From Candidatus Methylophosphatis haderslevensis (GTDB taxonomy: Bacteria; Pseudomonadota; Gammaproteobacteria; Burkholderiales; Rhodocyclaceae), in NCBI GenBank assembly GCA_016711925.1, contig JADJSA010000018.1, forward strand, positions 248,001-312,000: 64,000 bases of DNA, written 5' to 3'. Below, in pieces: positions 8,443 to 17,137 of this stretch. Position 1 is the stretch's first letter, and each line of letters opens with the position of its first letter. The notes beneath the pieces are model-generated. The model did not search any database. It saw only the letters and a list, made by a program, of their open reading frames with translations, and was not told the origin of the DNA. The translations under genes and the position numbers were made by a program.

Positions 8443-9571
8443 TGTCGAGGTGGCTGACCCCGGCGGTCAGGTCTCGATCCTTCGATTCCTTGCCTTGCAG
8501 TTTGATCGTAAGGCGCAGGTCGTTCACGGAATCGGCATTGCGCAGCGCGTCTTCGTAAGTGATCTTGTCGGCCTCGTGGAGTTCAAACAAAGCCATGTCG
8601 AAGGTCTTCATCCCGAGTTCGCGTGAACGCTTCATCACATCCTTGATCTCGGTCACTTCGCCCTTGAAGATCAGGTCGGCGATAAGCGGCGAATTGAGCA
8701 TTATCTCGACCGCCGGCACGCGGCCCTTGCTGTTTTTCATCGGCAACAGGCGCTGCGAAACCATGGCGCGCAGGTTGAGCGACAGATCCATCAACAATTG
8801 CGATCGGCGCTCTTCCGGGAAGAAGTTGATGATGCGGTCGATTGCCTGGTTCGCGCTGTTGGCGTGCAGCGTCGCCAGACACAGGTGGCCGGTTTCGGCG
8901 AACGCGATGGCGTAATCCATGGTCTCGCGGTCGCGGATTTCGCCCATCAGGATCACGTCCGGCGCCTGACGCAGGGTGTTCTTCAGAGCGGCGCCCCAGG
9001 AGTCGGTATCGACGCCGATTTCGCGCTGGGTCACGATGCAGTTCTTGTGATCGTGTACATATTCGATCGGATCCTCGACCGTCACGATGTGGCCGTAGCT
9101 GTTGGTGTTGCGGTAATCGACCAGGGCGGCCAGTGAAGTGGTTTTGCCGGTACCGGTGCCGCCGACGAAGATCACCAGACCGCGCTTGGTCATTGCGATG
9201 TCCTTCAACACCGGCGGCATGCCCAGTTCGTCGAAGGTCGGAATCTTCTGCTGGATGGTTCGCAGCACGCAGCCGATGCGCCCCTGCTGCACGAACGCAT
9301 TGACGCGGAAGCGGCCGATTCCGCTCGGCGAAATGGCGAAGTTGCATTCCTTGGTCGATTCGAATTCTGCCGCCTGGCGGTCGTTCATGATCGAGCGCGC
9401 CAGTTCGGCCGTGTGCTGCGGTGTCAGCGTCTGGTTGGACTGCGGTGTGATCTTGCCGTCGATCTTGATCGCCGGCGGAAAACCCGAGGTAATGAAAAGG
9501 TCCGAGCCACGCTTGCTGACCATCAGGCGCAGCAGATCGTGCATGAACTTGAGTGCCTGATCGCGTTCCAT
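8435..9571 (-). CDS. pilU: Type IV pilus retraction-associated ATPase PilU
   Basis: 378-residue cytoplasmic hexameric secretion ATPase of the PilT/PilU family, an accessory motor for pilus retraction. Walker A GGTGTGKTTS lies near residue 137, followed by the Asp box (VEDPIEYVHDH), Walker B (VILMGEIRDRETM) and the His box (TLHANSANQAIDRI). PilU assignment rests on its N-terminus (GSDLFITSGFPPAIK), its longer C-terminal tail and its place directly downstream of pilT. The spacer to pilT is 63 nt, consistent with one transcript. Its 3' end overlaps the convergent methyltransferase gene. Confidence 0.92.
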   Translation of the reverse strand: MERDQALKFMHDLLRLMVSKRGSDLFITSGFPPAIKIDGKITPQSNQTLTPQHTAELARSIMNDRQAAEFESTKECNFAISPSGIGRFRVNAFVQQGRIGCVLRTIQQKIPTFDELGMPPVLKDIAMTKRGLVIFVGGTGTGKTTSLAALVDYRNTNSYGHIVTVEDPIEYVHDHKNCIVTQREIGVDTDSWGAALKNTLRQAPDVILMGEIRDRETMDYAIAFAETGHLCLATLHANSANQAIDRIINFFPEERRSQLLMDLSLNLRAMVSQRLLPMKNSKGRVPAVEIMLNSPLIADLIFKGEVTEIKDVMKRSRELGMKTFDMALFELHEADKITYEDALRNADSVNDLRLTIKLQGKESKDRDLTAGVSHLDII

Positions 9572-9634
9572 CCTGCTTCTCCCGCTGTGCCACCGAACCC
9601 GGTACGCCCGGCCGGCCGCCTTTGTCCTGGCCGA

Positions 9635-10678
9635 CTACGCGGCGAAATTGTCCTTGTTCTGCGCCCTGACGCGCGCCTCGGGCGCCGACACGACATTGCG
9701 CCGGACCAGATCGAGCAGGCACTGATCGAGCGTCTGCATGCCGGCGTTCTGACCGGTCTGGATCATCGAGTACATCTGCGCGATCTTGTTCTCGCGGATC
9801 AGGTTGCGGATGGCGGGCGTGCCGATCATGATTTCGTGGGCGGCAACGCGGCCGGAACCGTCCTTGGTCTTGAGCAGCGTCTGCGAGATGACTGCGCGCA
9901 GCGACTCGGAAAGCATCGCGCGAACCATGTCCTTCTCGGCGGCCGGGAACACGTCGACGATCCGGTCGATGGTCTTGGCGGCCGAACTCGTGTGCAGCGT
10001 GCCGAACACCAGGTGGCCGGTTTCCGCGGCGGTGAGGGCGAGACGGATGGTTTCGAGGTCGCGCATTTCGCCGACCAGGATTACGTCCGGATCCTCGCGC
10101 AGCGCAGAGCGCAATGCGTTGTTGAACGACAGCGTGTCCTTGCCGACTTCGCGCTGGTTGATCAGGCAGCGCTTCGATTCATGCACGAACTCGATCGGAT
10201 CCTCGATGGTCAGGATATGGCCGTATTCGTTGTCGTTGACGTAGTCGACCATCGCCGCCAGCGTGGTCGACTTGCCGGAGCCGGTCGGGCCGGTTACCAG
10301 CACGATGCCGCGTGGCTGGTTGGAGATCTCCTTGAAGATTTTCGGCGCCTCCAGTTCCTCGAGTGTCAACACCTTCGATGGAATGGTCCGGAACACTGCG
10401 CCGGCGCCGCGCATCTGCACATAGGCATTGACCCGGAAACGCGCCAGATTGGGGACGGCAAACGAGAAGTCGCACTCCAGATGTTCTTCATAGACCTTGC
10501 GCTGGCCGTCGTTCATGATGTCGTACACCATGCCGTGCACGTCCTTGTGCTCCATCGGCGGCAGATTGATGCGCCGGATGTCGCCGTGAACACGAATCAT
10601 CGGCGGCAAACCCGATGAGAGGTGAAGGTCGGAGGCCTTGTTCTTTACCGCAAAGGCCAGCAGTTCGGTGATATCCAT
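9635..10678 (-). CDS. pilT: Type IV pilus retraction ATPase PilT
   Basis: 347-residue twitching-motility motor that depolymerises pilin. Shows ASDLHLSSGLPPM at the N-terminus, Walker A GPTGSGKSTT, Asp box TIEDPIEFVH, Walker B LVGEMRDLETI, His box HTSSAAKTIDRI and the PilT-specific AIRNLIRENK motif needed for retraction. It is transcribed divergently from yggS, the usual neighbour arrangement in many proteobacteria. pilU follows, and the regulatory pilGHIJL cluster at 19316-28504 would control when this motor works. Confidence 0.95.
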   Translation of the reverse strand: MDITELLAFAVKNKASDLHLSSGLPPMIRVHGDIRRINLPPMEHKDVHGMVYDIMNDGQRKVYEEHLECDFSFAVPNLARFRVNAYVQMRGAGAVFRTIPSKVLTLEELEAPKIFKEISNQPRGIVLVTGPTGSGKSTTLAAMVDYVNDNEYGHILTIEDPIEFVHESKRCLINQREVGKDTLSFNNALRSALREDPDVILVGEMRDLETIRLALTAAETGHLVFGTLHTSSAAKTIDRIVDVFPAAEKDMVRAMLSESLRAVISQTLLKTKDGSGRVAAHEIMIGTPAIRNLIRENKIAQMYSMIQTGQNAGMQTLDQCLLDLVRRNVVSAPEARVRAQNKDNFAA

Positions 10679-10751
10679 TTGCCATTCCCTGTCGTGACGC
10701 CCGCCGGATCGCCGGAGCTACCCGTCGAAGCCGATGCGGCTGGACGGGTGA

Positions 10752-10757
10752 TATAAT
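10752..10757 (+). promoter_or_regulatory. -10 element upstream of yggS
   Basis: A perfect TATAAT 23 nt before the yggS ATG predicts a short leader of about 16 nt. No good -35 is visible at 17 bp (AGCCGA), and no Shine-Dalgarno precedes the ATG. It lies in the pilT/yggS divergent region. Confidence 0.5.
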
Positions 10758-10780
10758 TTCCGTACTGTTTTCAATTGATT

Positions 10781-11485
10781 ATGACAAAAATTCAAGCCCG
10801 CCTGGACGCCGTGAGGCAGCGCATCGAGTCGGCCTGCCGGCAAGCGCATCGCGCCCCCGCGAGTGTACTACTGCTGGCCATTTCCAAGACGGTTTCCGCG
10901 CCGAGCATAAGAGACGCATATTTTGCCGGACAGCGCAGTTTTGGCGAAAACTATGTTCAGGAAGGCGTCGAAAAGATCACGGAACTGGCCGATCTGAATC
11001 TCGACTGGCATTTCACCGGACCGCTCCAGAGCAACAAGACACGCCAGGTCGCGGCGCGTTTCGGTTGGGTTCACGCGGTCGACCGGCTGAAGATCGCCCG
11101 TCGCCTGGCTGACGCACGCGCCCCCGACCTGCCGGATCTCAACGTGTGCATCCAGGTTAACTTGAGCGGCGAATCGACCAAGAGCGGCGTTTCTGCCGGC
11201 GAAGTCGCCGCCCTCGCGCTAGCGGTGCGCGCGCTGCCGCGCCTCAGGCTGCGCGGACTGACCACCATCCCCGAGCCGACCGACGATCCCGCGCTGGTGC
11301 GGGGGCGCTTCGCCCAGTTGCGGCGGCTCTTGGAGACATTGAACACGGACGGCCTCGGCCTTGATACGCTATCAATGGGAATGTCGTCCGATCTCGAGGC
11401 TGCGATTCTCGAAGGTGCGACGATCGTGCGGGTCGGCACGGCGATTTTCGGTTCCCGAACTGCGGCAGACAGGGCGATGCAATGA
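10781..11485 (+). CDS. yggS: Pyridoxal-phosphate homeostasis protein YggS
   Basis: 234-residue PLP-binding TIM-barrel protein of the YggS/PROSC family that buffers free PLP and affects amino-acid pools. Key segments are LLAISKTVSA (PLP lysine), FGENYVQEG, WHFTGPLQSNKTR, VNLSGESTKSG and the C-terminal SMGMSSDLEAAILEGATIVRVGTAIFG. A TTG two codons earlier (10775) is less likely than ATG 10781. Its stop overlaps the proC ATG (ATGA), which conserves the widespread yggS-proC-yggT order. Confidence 0.93.
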   Translation: MTKIQARLDAVRQRIESACRQAHRAPASVLLLAISKTVSAPSIRDAYFAGQRSFGENYVQEGVEKITELADLNLDWHFTGPLQSNKTRQVAARFGWVHAVDRLKIARRLADARAPDLPDLNVCIQVNLSGESTKSGVSAGEVAALALAVRALPRLRLRGLTTIPEPTDDPALVRGRFAQLRRLLETLNTDGLGLDTLSMGMSSDLEAAILEGATIVRVGTAIFGSRTAADRAMQ

Positions 11486-12297
11486 AAGTCAGTTTTCTCG
11501 GTGGCGGCAACATGGCGGCGGCGCTGATCGGGGGCATGGTCAAGCGCGGTTTTTCCGCGGTGGCGATCCAGGTGGTCGAGTTGATGGCCGAGACGCGTGA
11601 GCGCCTCACAGACCAGTTCGGCGTGCGCTGCGCCGCAGTGGCCGACGACTCGGTACTCGCCTGCGACGTGCTGGTGCTGGCGGTCAAGCCGCAGCAGTTG
11701 CGCGATGCGCTCGTTCCCCTGACCGGTCGGCTGCAGCGCCAACTGGTGGTGAGCATCGCCGCCGGCGTCAGGATCGCGGATATCGCGCGCTGGCTGGGCG
11801 GTTACCGGCGCATCGTGCGGGCGATGCCCAACACGCCGGCGCTGGTCGGCGCGGGAATCAGCGGGCTGTGTGCCGACGCCTCGGTTGCGCTCGACGAGCG
11901 CGAGATCGCCGACAGCGTGCTGGCCGCAGTCGGGCATACGGTGTGGATCGACGACGAGTCGCAGATGGATGCGGTGACCGCCGTCTCCGGCAGCGGCCCG
12001 GCCTACGTGTTCTATTTTATCGAGGCATTGCAGGCTGCTGGCGAGGAACTGGGATTCGATCCGGAGGCCGCGCGCAAGCTTGCCATCGAAACGTTTTCCG
12101 GCGCCACCAGGCTGGCGGCCCAGTCGGCTGAGTCGCCGGCCGTGCTGCGCGGGCGGGTGACCTCCAGGGGCGGCACCACCGAAGCGGCGCTCGATTCGCT
12201 CGAAGCCGATCGGGTCGCGGCGGCGATATCGCGTGCGGTTGCGGCCGCCTGCGCGCGCGGCAAGGTGCTCGGCGACGAACTTGGCGCGAGGGATTGA
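11482..12297 (+). CDS. proC: Pyrroline-5-carboxylate reductase ProC
   Basis: 271-residue enzyme that makes L-proline from pyrroline-5-carboxylate with NAD(P)H. The Rossmann motif SFLGGGNMAAALIGG is at the N-terminus. RAMPNTPALVGAGISGL follows in the middle, and the C-terminal family signature is the VTSRGGTTEAALDSLE segment. It is translationally coupled to yggS by a 4-nt overlap and followed after 3 nt by yggT. Confidence 0.95.
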   Translation: MKVSFLGGGNMAAALIGGMVKRGFSAVAIQVVELMAETRERLTDQFGVRCAAVADDSVLACDVLVLAVKPQQLRDALVPLTGRLQRQLVVSIAAGVRIADIARWLGGYRRIVRAMPNTPALVGAGISGLCADASVALDEREIADSVLAAVGHTVWIDDESQMDAVTAVSGSGPAYVFYFIEALQAAGEELGFDPEAARKLAIETFSGATRLAAQSAESPAVLRGRVTSRGGTTEAALDSLEADRVAAAISRAVAAACARGKVLGDELGARD

Positions 12298-12300
12298 CCG

Positions 12301-12876
12301 ATGCTGACCACCATTGTCCTGATGATCGTCGATGCCGTCGTCAGCCTGCTTACGGTCACGCTGCTGCTGCGGCTGTACATGCAGTGGATGCGGGTGTCGT
12401 TTCGCAACCAGCTCGGCGCCTTCGTCACCCAGCTTACCGACTGGGTTGTGCTGCCCTTGCGCCGGATCGTGCCGAGTCTCGGCGGGCTCGATCTGTCGAG
12501 TCTGGTGCCGGCGATCCTGTTGCAGGCGGTGAAAGTCGCCCTGGTGGTGTGGCTGCGCGGCGTGCCGATCGAACTCGATCCGGCACGGCTCGGTGCTATC
12601 GTGCTGGCGGTCGGCGTGCTCGAGGTGATCCGGCTTTCGGTCTGGCTGCTGATCATCGTGGTGTTCGCTTCCGCGATCCTTTCGTGGGTGAGCCCGCGTT
12701 CGCCTATCGCCCCGGCACTCGACGGCCTGGCGCGGCCGTTCCTGCGCCCGATTCAGAAGGTGATTCCGTCGATCGCCAATATCGATCTGTCGCCGCTGGT
12801 GCTGTTGCTGCTGCTGCAGATCGTGCTGATGGTGATCGGCCAGGTTCGGGTCTCGCTGCTGCCCGTGATGCTCTGA
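12301..12876 (+). CDS. yggT: YggT-family integral membrane protein
   Basis: 191-residue inner-membrane protein built of two tandem YggT units, each with the motif around RLYMQWMRVSFRNQLGAF or ILSWVSPRSPIAPALD followed by LxRPxLRPIRxVIPxIxxIDLSPLV. YggT has been linked to osmotic-shock resistance and envelope assembly, but no biochemical role is settled. It lies between proC and yggU, with the ATG 3 nt after the proC stop and its own stop overlapping the next start (TGATG). Confidence 0.88.
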   Translation: MLTTIVLMIVDAVVSLLTVTLLLRLYMQWMRVSFRNQLGAFVTQLTDWVVLPLRRIVPSLGGLDLSSLVPAILLQAVKVALVVWLRGVPIELDPARLGAIVLAVGVLEVIRLSVWLLIIVVFASAILSWVSPRSPIAPALDGLARPFLRPIQKVIPSIANIDLSPLVLLLLLQIVLMVIGQVRVSLLPVML

Positions 12877-13223
12877 TGGTTCGGCCGTGGGCGCGTGCCG
12901 ACGGCGACACGGTGCTGCTGGCGATCCATGCTCAGCCCGGCGCCTCGCGCAGCGAAGCCGCGGGCGAACATGGCGCGGCGCTGAAAATCCGGCTGGCCGC
13001 CCCGCCGGTAGACGGCAAGGCCAATGCAGCACTGATCGCGTTTGTCGCCCAACGTCTCGATGTGCCGCGCAGCCAGGTCGAACTGATCGGCGGCGCGGCC
13101 TCCCGGCAAAAGCGTTTGCGGGTAACAGGGGTGTCGCTGGATGCCATCGACGCCGCGTTCCCGGTCGAAGTGGCTCTGCCGAAGGCCGATCCGGCGCAAT
13201 TCCGGCGCCGATCGATGCCCTGA
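12876..13223 (+). CDS. yggU: DUF167/YggU family protein
   Basis: 115-residue small protein of the YggU (DUF167) family with the diagnostic core QPGASRSEAAGEHG, LKIRLAAPPVDGKANAAL and RSQVELIGGAASRQKRLRV. Its function is unknown. It usually sits at the end of the yggS-proC-yggT cluster as here, starting inside the yggT stop codon. A short C-terminal extension after the conserved domain is charged and probably disordered. Confidence 0.85.
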   Translation: MVRPWARADGDTVLLAIHAQPGASRSEAAGEHGAALKIRLAAPPVDGKANAALIAFVAQRLDVPRSQVELIGGAASRQKRLRVTGVSLDAIDAAFPVEVALPKADPAQFRRRSMP

Positions 13224-13302
13224 GAGCCAGTATCCATGCGCCTTCCAGGGCATCGTTTCGCGCGACCGGGCGGCTCGCCGGCTGCCCCGCCTTGATCGCG
13301 GG

Positions 13303-14580
13303 TCAGCGCCGCTCGAACACCACCTGTCCGTCTGTCAGTGTGTAGCGCGCACACCCGGTCAGTTCCAGCCCGAGGAATGGCGTGTTCTTGCCCTGGCTTC
13401 TCAGCGATTCGCGGCTGACCGGTGCGGGGGCACGCGGATCGATGATGCACACGTCGGCGGCCGCGCCCGGCCTCAGGGTGCCGGCCGCGATGCCGAGAAT
13501 CCGCGCCGCATCCGAGGTGATGCGCGCCAGCGCGGTCGCCAGCGGCAATTTCATCTCTTGCGCCCATTTCAAGGTCAGCGGCAGCAACAGTTCGAGCCCG
13601 GTCGCGCCCGCTTCTGCCTCGCCGAACGGCACCTGCTTGGCGTCATCGTCCACCGGGGTATGGTCCGAGCACACCGCGTCGATGCGGCCGTCGGCCAGCG
13701 CCCGGCGCAGTGCGTCGCGGTCGGTGTGCGAACGCAACGGCGGCTGCAGCCGGCAATGGGTGTTGAAGTAGCCGATGTCCACGTCGCACAGGTGCAGGTG
13801 ATTGACCGATACATCGCAGGTCACCGCGATGCCGCGCGCGCGTGCCTCGTCGATCAGCGCCAGCCCGGCCGCGCTGGAAATGCGCGCGAAATGCAGCCGC
13901 ACGCCGGTCGCCCGCACCAGTTGCAGCATGGTTGAGATCGCCACCGTTTCGGCCAGTACCGGGATGCCGGCCAGGCCGAGGCGCGAGGCGACCTCGCCGT
14001 CGTGCGCCACGCCCTCGCCGGCGAGATAGCCGTCCTGCGGCTGCAGCCACACGCTGTGGCCGAAGGTTGCCGCGTACTGCAGCGCGCGCAACAGCACCTG
14101 CGTGTCCCGAACTTGGGTGTTGGCCTGGCTGAATGCCACGCAACCGGCCTCGGCCAGTTCGCCCATCTCGGTCAGCGTCTGGCCCTTGAGCTTGATGGTC
14201 AGAGCGCCGTGCGGATAAACGTGGGCGAGATTCAGGTTGCGCGCGCGGTGCTTGAGCATCTCGACCAGACCCGGCTCGTCGAGCGGCGGTTCGGTGTCGG
14301 GCGGGCAGGCCAGGCTGGTCACGCCGCCGGCCACCGCCGCGGTAAGTTCCGACTCCAGCGTGGCCTTGTACTCATAACCCGGTTCGCGTAGCCGCGCGGA
14401 CAGGTCGATCAGACCGGGCGCGACGATCAGCCCGCGCGCGTCGATGGTGCGATTGGCGGTAAAGCCGTCCGGTGCCCGGCCCACCGCGACGATCCGGCCG
14501 GCGGCGATGAACACGTCGTGCGGCGCATCGATCTGGTTGGCCGGGTCGATGACGTGGCCGTTGGCGATATGAATTTTCAT
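13303..14580 (-). CDS. pyrX: Non-catalytic dihydroorotase-like protein (PyrC'/PyrX)
   Basis: 425-residue amidohydrolase-fold protein at the end of the pyrimidine operon. The dihydroorotase metal motif DxHxHxR reads D59-L-S61-A-R63-L-R65, so both zinc-binding histidines are replaced by Ser and Arg. PyrC' proteins of Pseudomonas, which lack these histidines, are inactive and serve as the structural partner that activates and assembles aspartate carbamoyltransferase, encoded just upstream here. I infer the same role; a catalytic PyrC should exist elsewhere in the genome. The spacer from pyrB is 4 nt. Confidence 0.85.
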   Translation of the reverse strand: MKIHIANGHVIDPANQIDAPHDVFIAAGRIVAVGRAPDGFTANRTIDARGLIVAPGLIDLSARLREPGYEYKATLESELTAAVAGGVTSLACPPDTEPPLDEPGLVEMLKHRARNLNLAHVYPHGALTIKLKGQTLTEMGELAEAGCVAFSQANTQVRDTQVLLRALQYAATFGHSVWLQPQDGYLAGEGVAHDGEVASRLGLAGIPVLAETVAISTMLQLVRATGVRLHFARISSAAGLALIDEARARGIAVTCDVSVNHLHLCDVDIGYFNTHCRLQPPLRSHTDRDALRRALADGRIDAVCSDHTPVDDDAKQVPFGEAEAGATGLELLLPLTLKWAQEMKLPLATALARITSDAARILGIAAGTLRPGAAADVCIIDPRAPAPVSRESLRSQGKNTPFLGLELTGCARYTLTDGQVVFERR

Positions 14581-14584
14581 CCCG

Positions 14585-15547
14585 TCACCCGTGCGCCAGC
14601 ATGCTCATCACCGCCATGCGGACCGCGATGCCAAAGGTCACCTGCGGCAGGATCACCGCCTGGCCGCCGTCGGCCACCGCCGAGTCGATCTCCACGCCGC
14701 GGTTCATCGGCCCCGGGTGCAGCACGATCGCATCCGGCTTGGCCAGCGCCAGCTTGTCTTCGGTCAGGCCGAAGAATTTGAAGTACTCCTGCGGGCTGGG
14801 CAGCAGCGAGCCGGTCATGCGTTCGTTCTGAAGCCGCAGCATCATCACCACGTCGACGCCCCTGAGCCCTTCGCGCATGTCGTGGAACACCCGTACACCC
14901 AGGCGTTCGACCTCGCTCGGCAGCAGCGTCTTGGGCGCGATGGCGCGCACCTCGGGCACGCCGAGCGTGGTCAGCGCGTGGATCTGGCTGCGCGCCACGC
15001 GCGAATGCAGGATGTCGCCGACCACCGCCACCGTGAGTTGCGTGAAATCGCGCTTGTAGTGGCGAATCGTGTACATGTCGAGCAGGCCCTGCGTCGGGTG
15101 CGCATGGCGGCCGTCGCCGGCGTTGACCACATGCACGTTCGGGCGGCGGGTGGCTTCGAGATGCTGGGCGATCAGGTAAGGCGCGCCGCTCGACGCGTGG
15201 CGCACGACGAACATGTCGGCCTGCATCGCCACCAGGTTATCCACCGTGTCGAGCAGGGTCTCGCCCTTGGCGGTGGAGGAGGTGGAGACGTTGAGGTTGA
15301 TCACGTCGGCCGACAGGCGCTTGGCGGCGATCTCGAAGGTGGTGCGGGTGCGCGTCGAGTTCTCGAAAAACAGGTTGAACACGCTCTTGCCGCGCAGCAG
15401 CGGCAGTTTCTTTACCTCGCGTTCGGCCACTTCGGTGAACGGCTCGGCGGTGTCGAGAATGGCCACCACGATCTCGCGCGGGAGCCCTTCGATCGACAGC
15501 AGGTGGCGCAGCCCGCCGTGGGAGTTGAGTTGGGGATTTCTGGCCAT
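14585..15547 (-). CDS. pyrB: Aspartate carbamoyltransferase catalytic subunit PyrB
   Basis: 320-residue enzyme condensing carbamoyl phosphate with aspartate in the first committed step of UMP synthesis. The carbamoyl-phosphate motif FFENSTRTRTTFE lies near residue 65, HPTQGLLDMYTI holds the catalytic His, and HPGPMNRGVEI is near the C-terminus. No pyrI regulatory subunit is present. The neighbouring PyrC' probably forms the dodecameric complex with it. The length is typical of PyrC'-dependent class A enzymes. Confidence 0.95.
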   Translation of the reverse strand: MARNPQLNSHGGLRHLLSIEGLPREIVVAILDTAEPFTEVAEREVKKLPLLRGKSVFNLFFENSTRTRTTFEIAAKRLSADVINLNVSTSSTAKGETLLDTVDNLVAMQADMFVVRHASSGAPYLIAQHLEATRRPNVHVVNAGDGRHAHPTQGLLDMYTIRHYKRDFTQLTVAVVGDILHSRVARSQIHALTTLGVPEVRAIAPKTLLPSEVERLGVRVFHDMREGLRGVDVVMMLRLQNERMTGSLLPSPQEYFKFFGLTEDKLALAKPDAIVLHPGPMNRGVEIDSAVADGGQAVILPQVTFGIAVRMAVMSMLAHG

Positions 15548-15566
15548 TTTTCTCGCGCTGCCCGGA

Positions 15567-16070
15567 CTACCGTGTGTCGATCAGGCGCAGCGAGAACGCG
15601 CCGTCGGCGTCGCGCTCCAGTCGAAGATTCCGGTTCGGCGCAAGCGGCTGGGCGAGGCGATGCGCGCAATAGCGCGCATCGATCGGCAGCTCGCGTCCGC
15701 CGCGGTCGACCAGCACAGCCAGATCGACGCGCGCCGGCCGGCCGTAGTCGAACAGCTCGTTGAGCGCGGCGCGCGTGGTGCGGCCGGTGTAGACCACGTC
15801 ATCGACGATCACCACCGGCCGGCCTTCCACCTCGAACGGAATGTCGGAGCGCCGCGCCTTGGCGTGCAGGCCGCGCCCGCTCAGGTCGTCGCGGTAAAAG
15901 GCGACGTCGATGTTGCCCAGCGGCGCGGCGATCCGCAGTTCCGCATGCAGCCGCTCGGCCAGCCATGCGCCGCCGGTGTGGATGCCGACCAGCGCGGTAT
16001 CGGCCGAGATCGCCGGGCGCATTTGCGCGACCAGTTGTTCGATCAGTCGTTCAGCCTCGGGCAGTTCCAT
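15567..16070 (-). CDS. pyrR: PyrR uracil phosphoribosyltransferase / pyrimidine regulator
   Basis: 167-residue phosphoribosyltransferase-fold protein. The PRPP-binding loop VVIVDDVVYTGRTTRAAL and the N-terminal GIHTGGAWLAERL segment are clear. PyrR family members make UMP from uracil and PRPP; in Gram-positives they also attenuate pyr mRNA. Whether this one regulates is not visible. The short intergenic gaps here contain no obvious anti-antiterminator, so its role may be enzymatic or it may act elsewhere. Its start overlaps the ruvX end by 20 nt. Confidence 0.9.
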   Translation of the reverse strand: MELPEAERLIEQLVAQMRPAISADTALVGIHTGGAWLAERLHAELRIAAPLGNIDVAFYRDDLSGRGLHAKARRSDIPFEVEGRPVVIVDDVVYTGRTTRAALNELFDYGRPARVDLAVLVDRGGRELPIDARYCAHRLAQPLAPNRNLRLERDADGAFSLRLIDTR

Positions 16071-16533
16071 GTTGCTCCTGGAGGTAGGCTTGCAGAATCA
16101 CTTTTGCCGCATGCGCGTCGATCACCGCCTTGCGGTCCCGCCAGCCGGCGCCTTGCTGCTTCAGGGCGGCGTCGGCCTCGAGCGAGCTGTAGCGCTCGTC
16201 GACCAGCGCGACCGGCAATCCGAAACGGCCATGCAACTGGTTGGCGAAGCGCCGGCACCGCGTACCGATCGCATGCTCGCCGGCTTCGTCGTTGCAGGGC
16301 AGGCCGACTACCAGCCGCGCCGGCTGCCATTGACCGATCAAGCGCCCGATCGCCGCAAAGCGGGCCTCGCTTGCCGGCTCGGCGATCGTCGTCAATGGGC
16401 GCGCGATGCCCACCAGCGATTCGCCGACTGCGACGCCGATCCGCTTCTCGCCGAAATCGAAGGCAAGGATGGTCTCGGAAGCGGCGGCGGGTTGCGCGGA
16501 AAGCAGGGCCGGTTGCGCCGGATGCTCACGCAT
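16051..16533 (-). CDS. ruvX: Putative pre-16S rRNA nuclease / Holliday junction resolvase-like RuvX (YqgF)
   Basis: 160-residue RNase H-fold nuclease. Shows AFDFGEKRIGVAVG (first catalytic Asp), LVVGLPCNDEAGE, VDERYSS (Glu) and DAHAAKVILQAYL (terminal Asp). YqgF processes the 5' end of 16S rRNA and was originally proposed as a resolvase. It overlaps yqgE upstream by 8 nt and pyrR downstream by 20 nt, so the group is tightly coupled. The first 20 residues are an Ala/Pro-rich extension, so an internal start is possible. Confidence 0.92.
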   Translation of the reverse strand: MREHPAQPALLSAQPAAASETILAFDFGEKRIGVAVGESLVGIARPLTTIAEPASEARFAAIGRLIGQWQPARLVVGLPCNDEAGEHAIGTRCRRFANQLHGRFGLPVALVDERYSSLEADAALKQQGAGWRDRKAVIDAHAAKVILQAYLQEQHGTARG

Positions 16534-17101
16534 GCCCGGCGACTTCGGACAGGTTGGCGAAATCGATACCGAGCAATTGCATCGCCGCCGGCAGGCGTTC
16601 TTCGGCCGGCAGGTCGAACATGATCGCGTGATCGGCCGCCACCGTCAGCCAGGCGTTCTGCGCCAGTTCGTGTTCGAGCTGGCCGGCCGACCAGCCGGCG
16701 TAGCCCAGCGTCACCAGAATTTCGGCGGGCTCGCCCGAATGACCGACCGATTCCAGAATGTCGCGCGACGAGGTCAGCGCGATCGATTCCCCGATCGACA
16801 GCGTCGAATGCCAGGTGCCGGCCGGCCGGTGCAGCACGAAGCCGCGATCGGTCTGCACCGGGCCGCCGAAGTAAACCGGCATGTCGTGAAACTGCGCGGT
16901 CTCCAGCTTCAGATCGATGCGGTCGAACAGGGCATCGAGCGACATGTCCATCGGCCGATTGACGATGACCCCGAGCGCGCCCTGCTCGGAATGCTCGCAA
17001 ATGAAAGTCAGCGTGCGGGCAAAGTTCGGGTCGACCATGGCCGGCATGGCGATCAGGAAGTGGTTCGTCAGATTGACGTTATGCGTCGGCGCTTTGGTCA
17101 C
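16526..17101 (-). CDS. yqgE: YqgE/AlgH family protein (DUF179)
   Basis: 191-residue protein of the YqgE/AlgH family with the N-terminal NLTNHFLIAMPAMVDPNF, GALGVIVNRPMD and the central FGGPVQTDRGFVLHRP. The function is unknown despite solved structures; AlgH affects alginate regulation in pseudomonads. It heads the yqgE-ruvX-pyrR-pyrB-pyrC' operon. GTG 17101 lies where a well-formed promoter predicts the transcription start, so translation may be leaderless. Confidence 0.9.
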   Translation of the reverse strand: MTKAPTHNVNLTNHFLIAMPAMVDPNFARTLTFICEHSEQGALGVIVNRPMDMSLDALFDRIDLKLETAQFHDMPVYFGGPVQTDRGFVLHRPAGTWHSTLSIGESIALTSSRDILESVGHSGEPAEILVTLGYAGWSAGQLEHELAQNAWLTVAADHAIMFDLPAEERLPAAMQLLGIDFANLSEVAGHA

Positions 17102-17107
17102 AGTGCG

Positions 17108-17137
17108 ATTTTACCGCTCCGCGCCGCCGCAGTTCAA
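17108..17137 (-). promoter_or_regulatory. Sigma70 promoter of the yqgE-ruvX-pyr operon
   Basis: Read on the minus strand: TTGAAC (17137-17132), an 18-bp spacer, then TAAAAT (17113-17108). The predicted start of transcription, about 7 nt on, falls at 17101, exactly on the yqgE GTG. No Shine-Dalgarno lies between, so the first gene would be leaderless or start further in. Confidence 0.55.

Noticed and set aside
15548..15566. PyrR-type attenuator between pyrR and pyrB
   Set aside because: The gap is only 19 nt, too short for a PyrR-binding attenuator.
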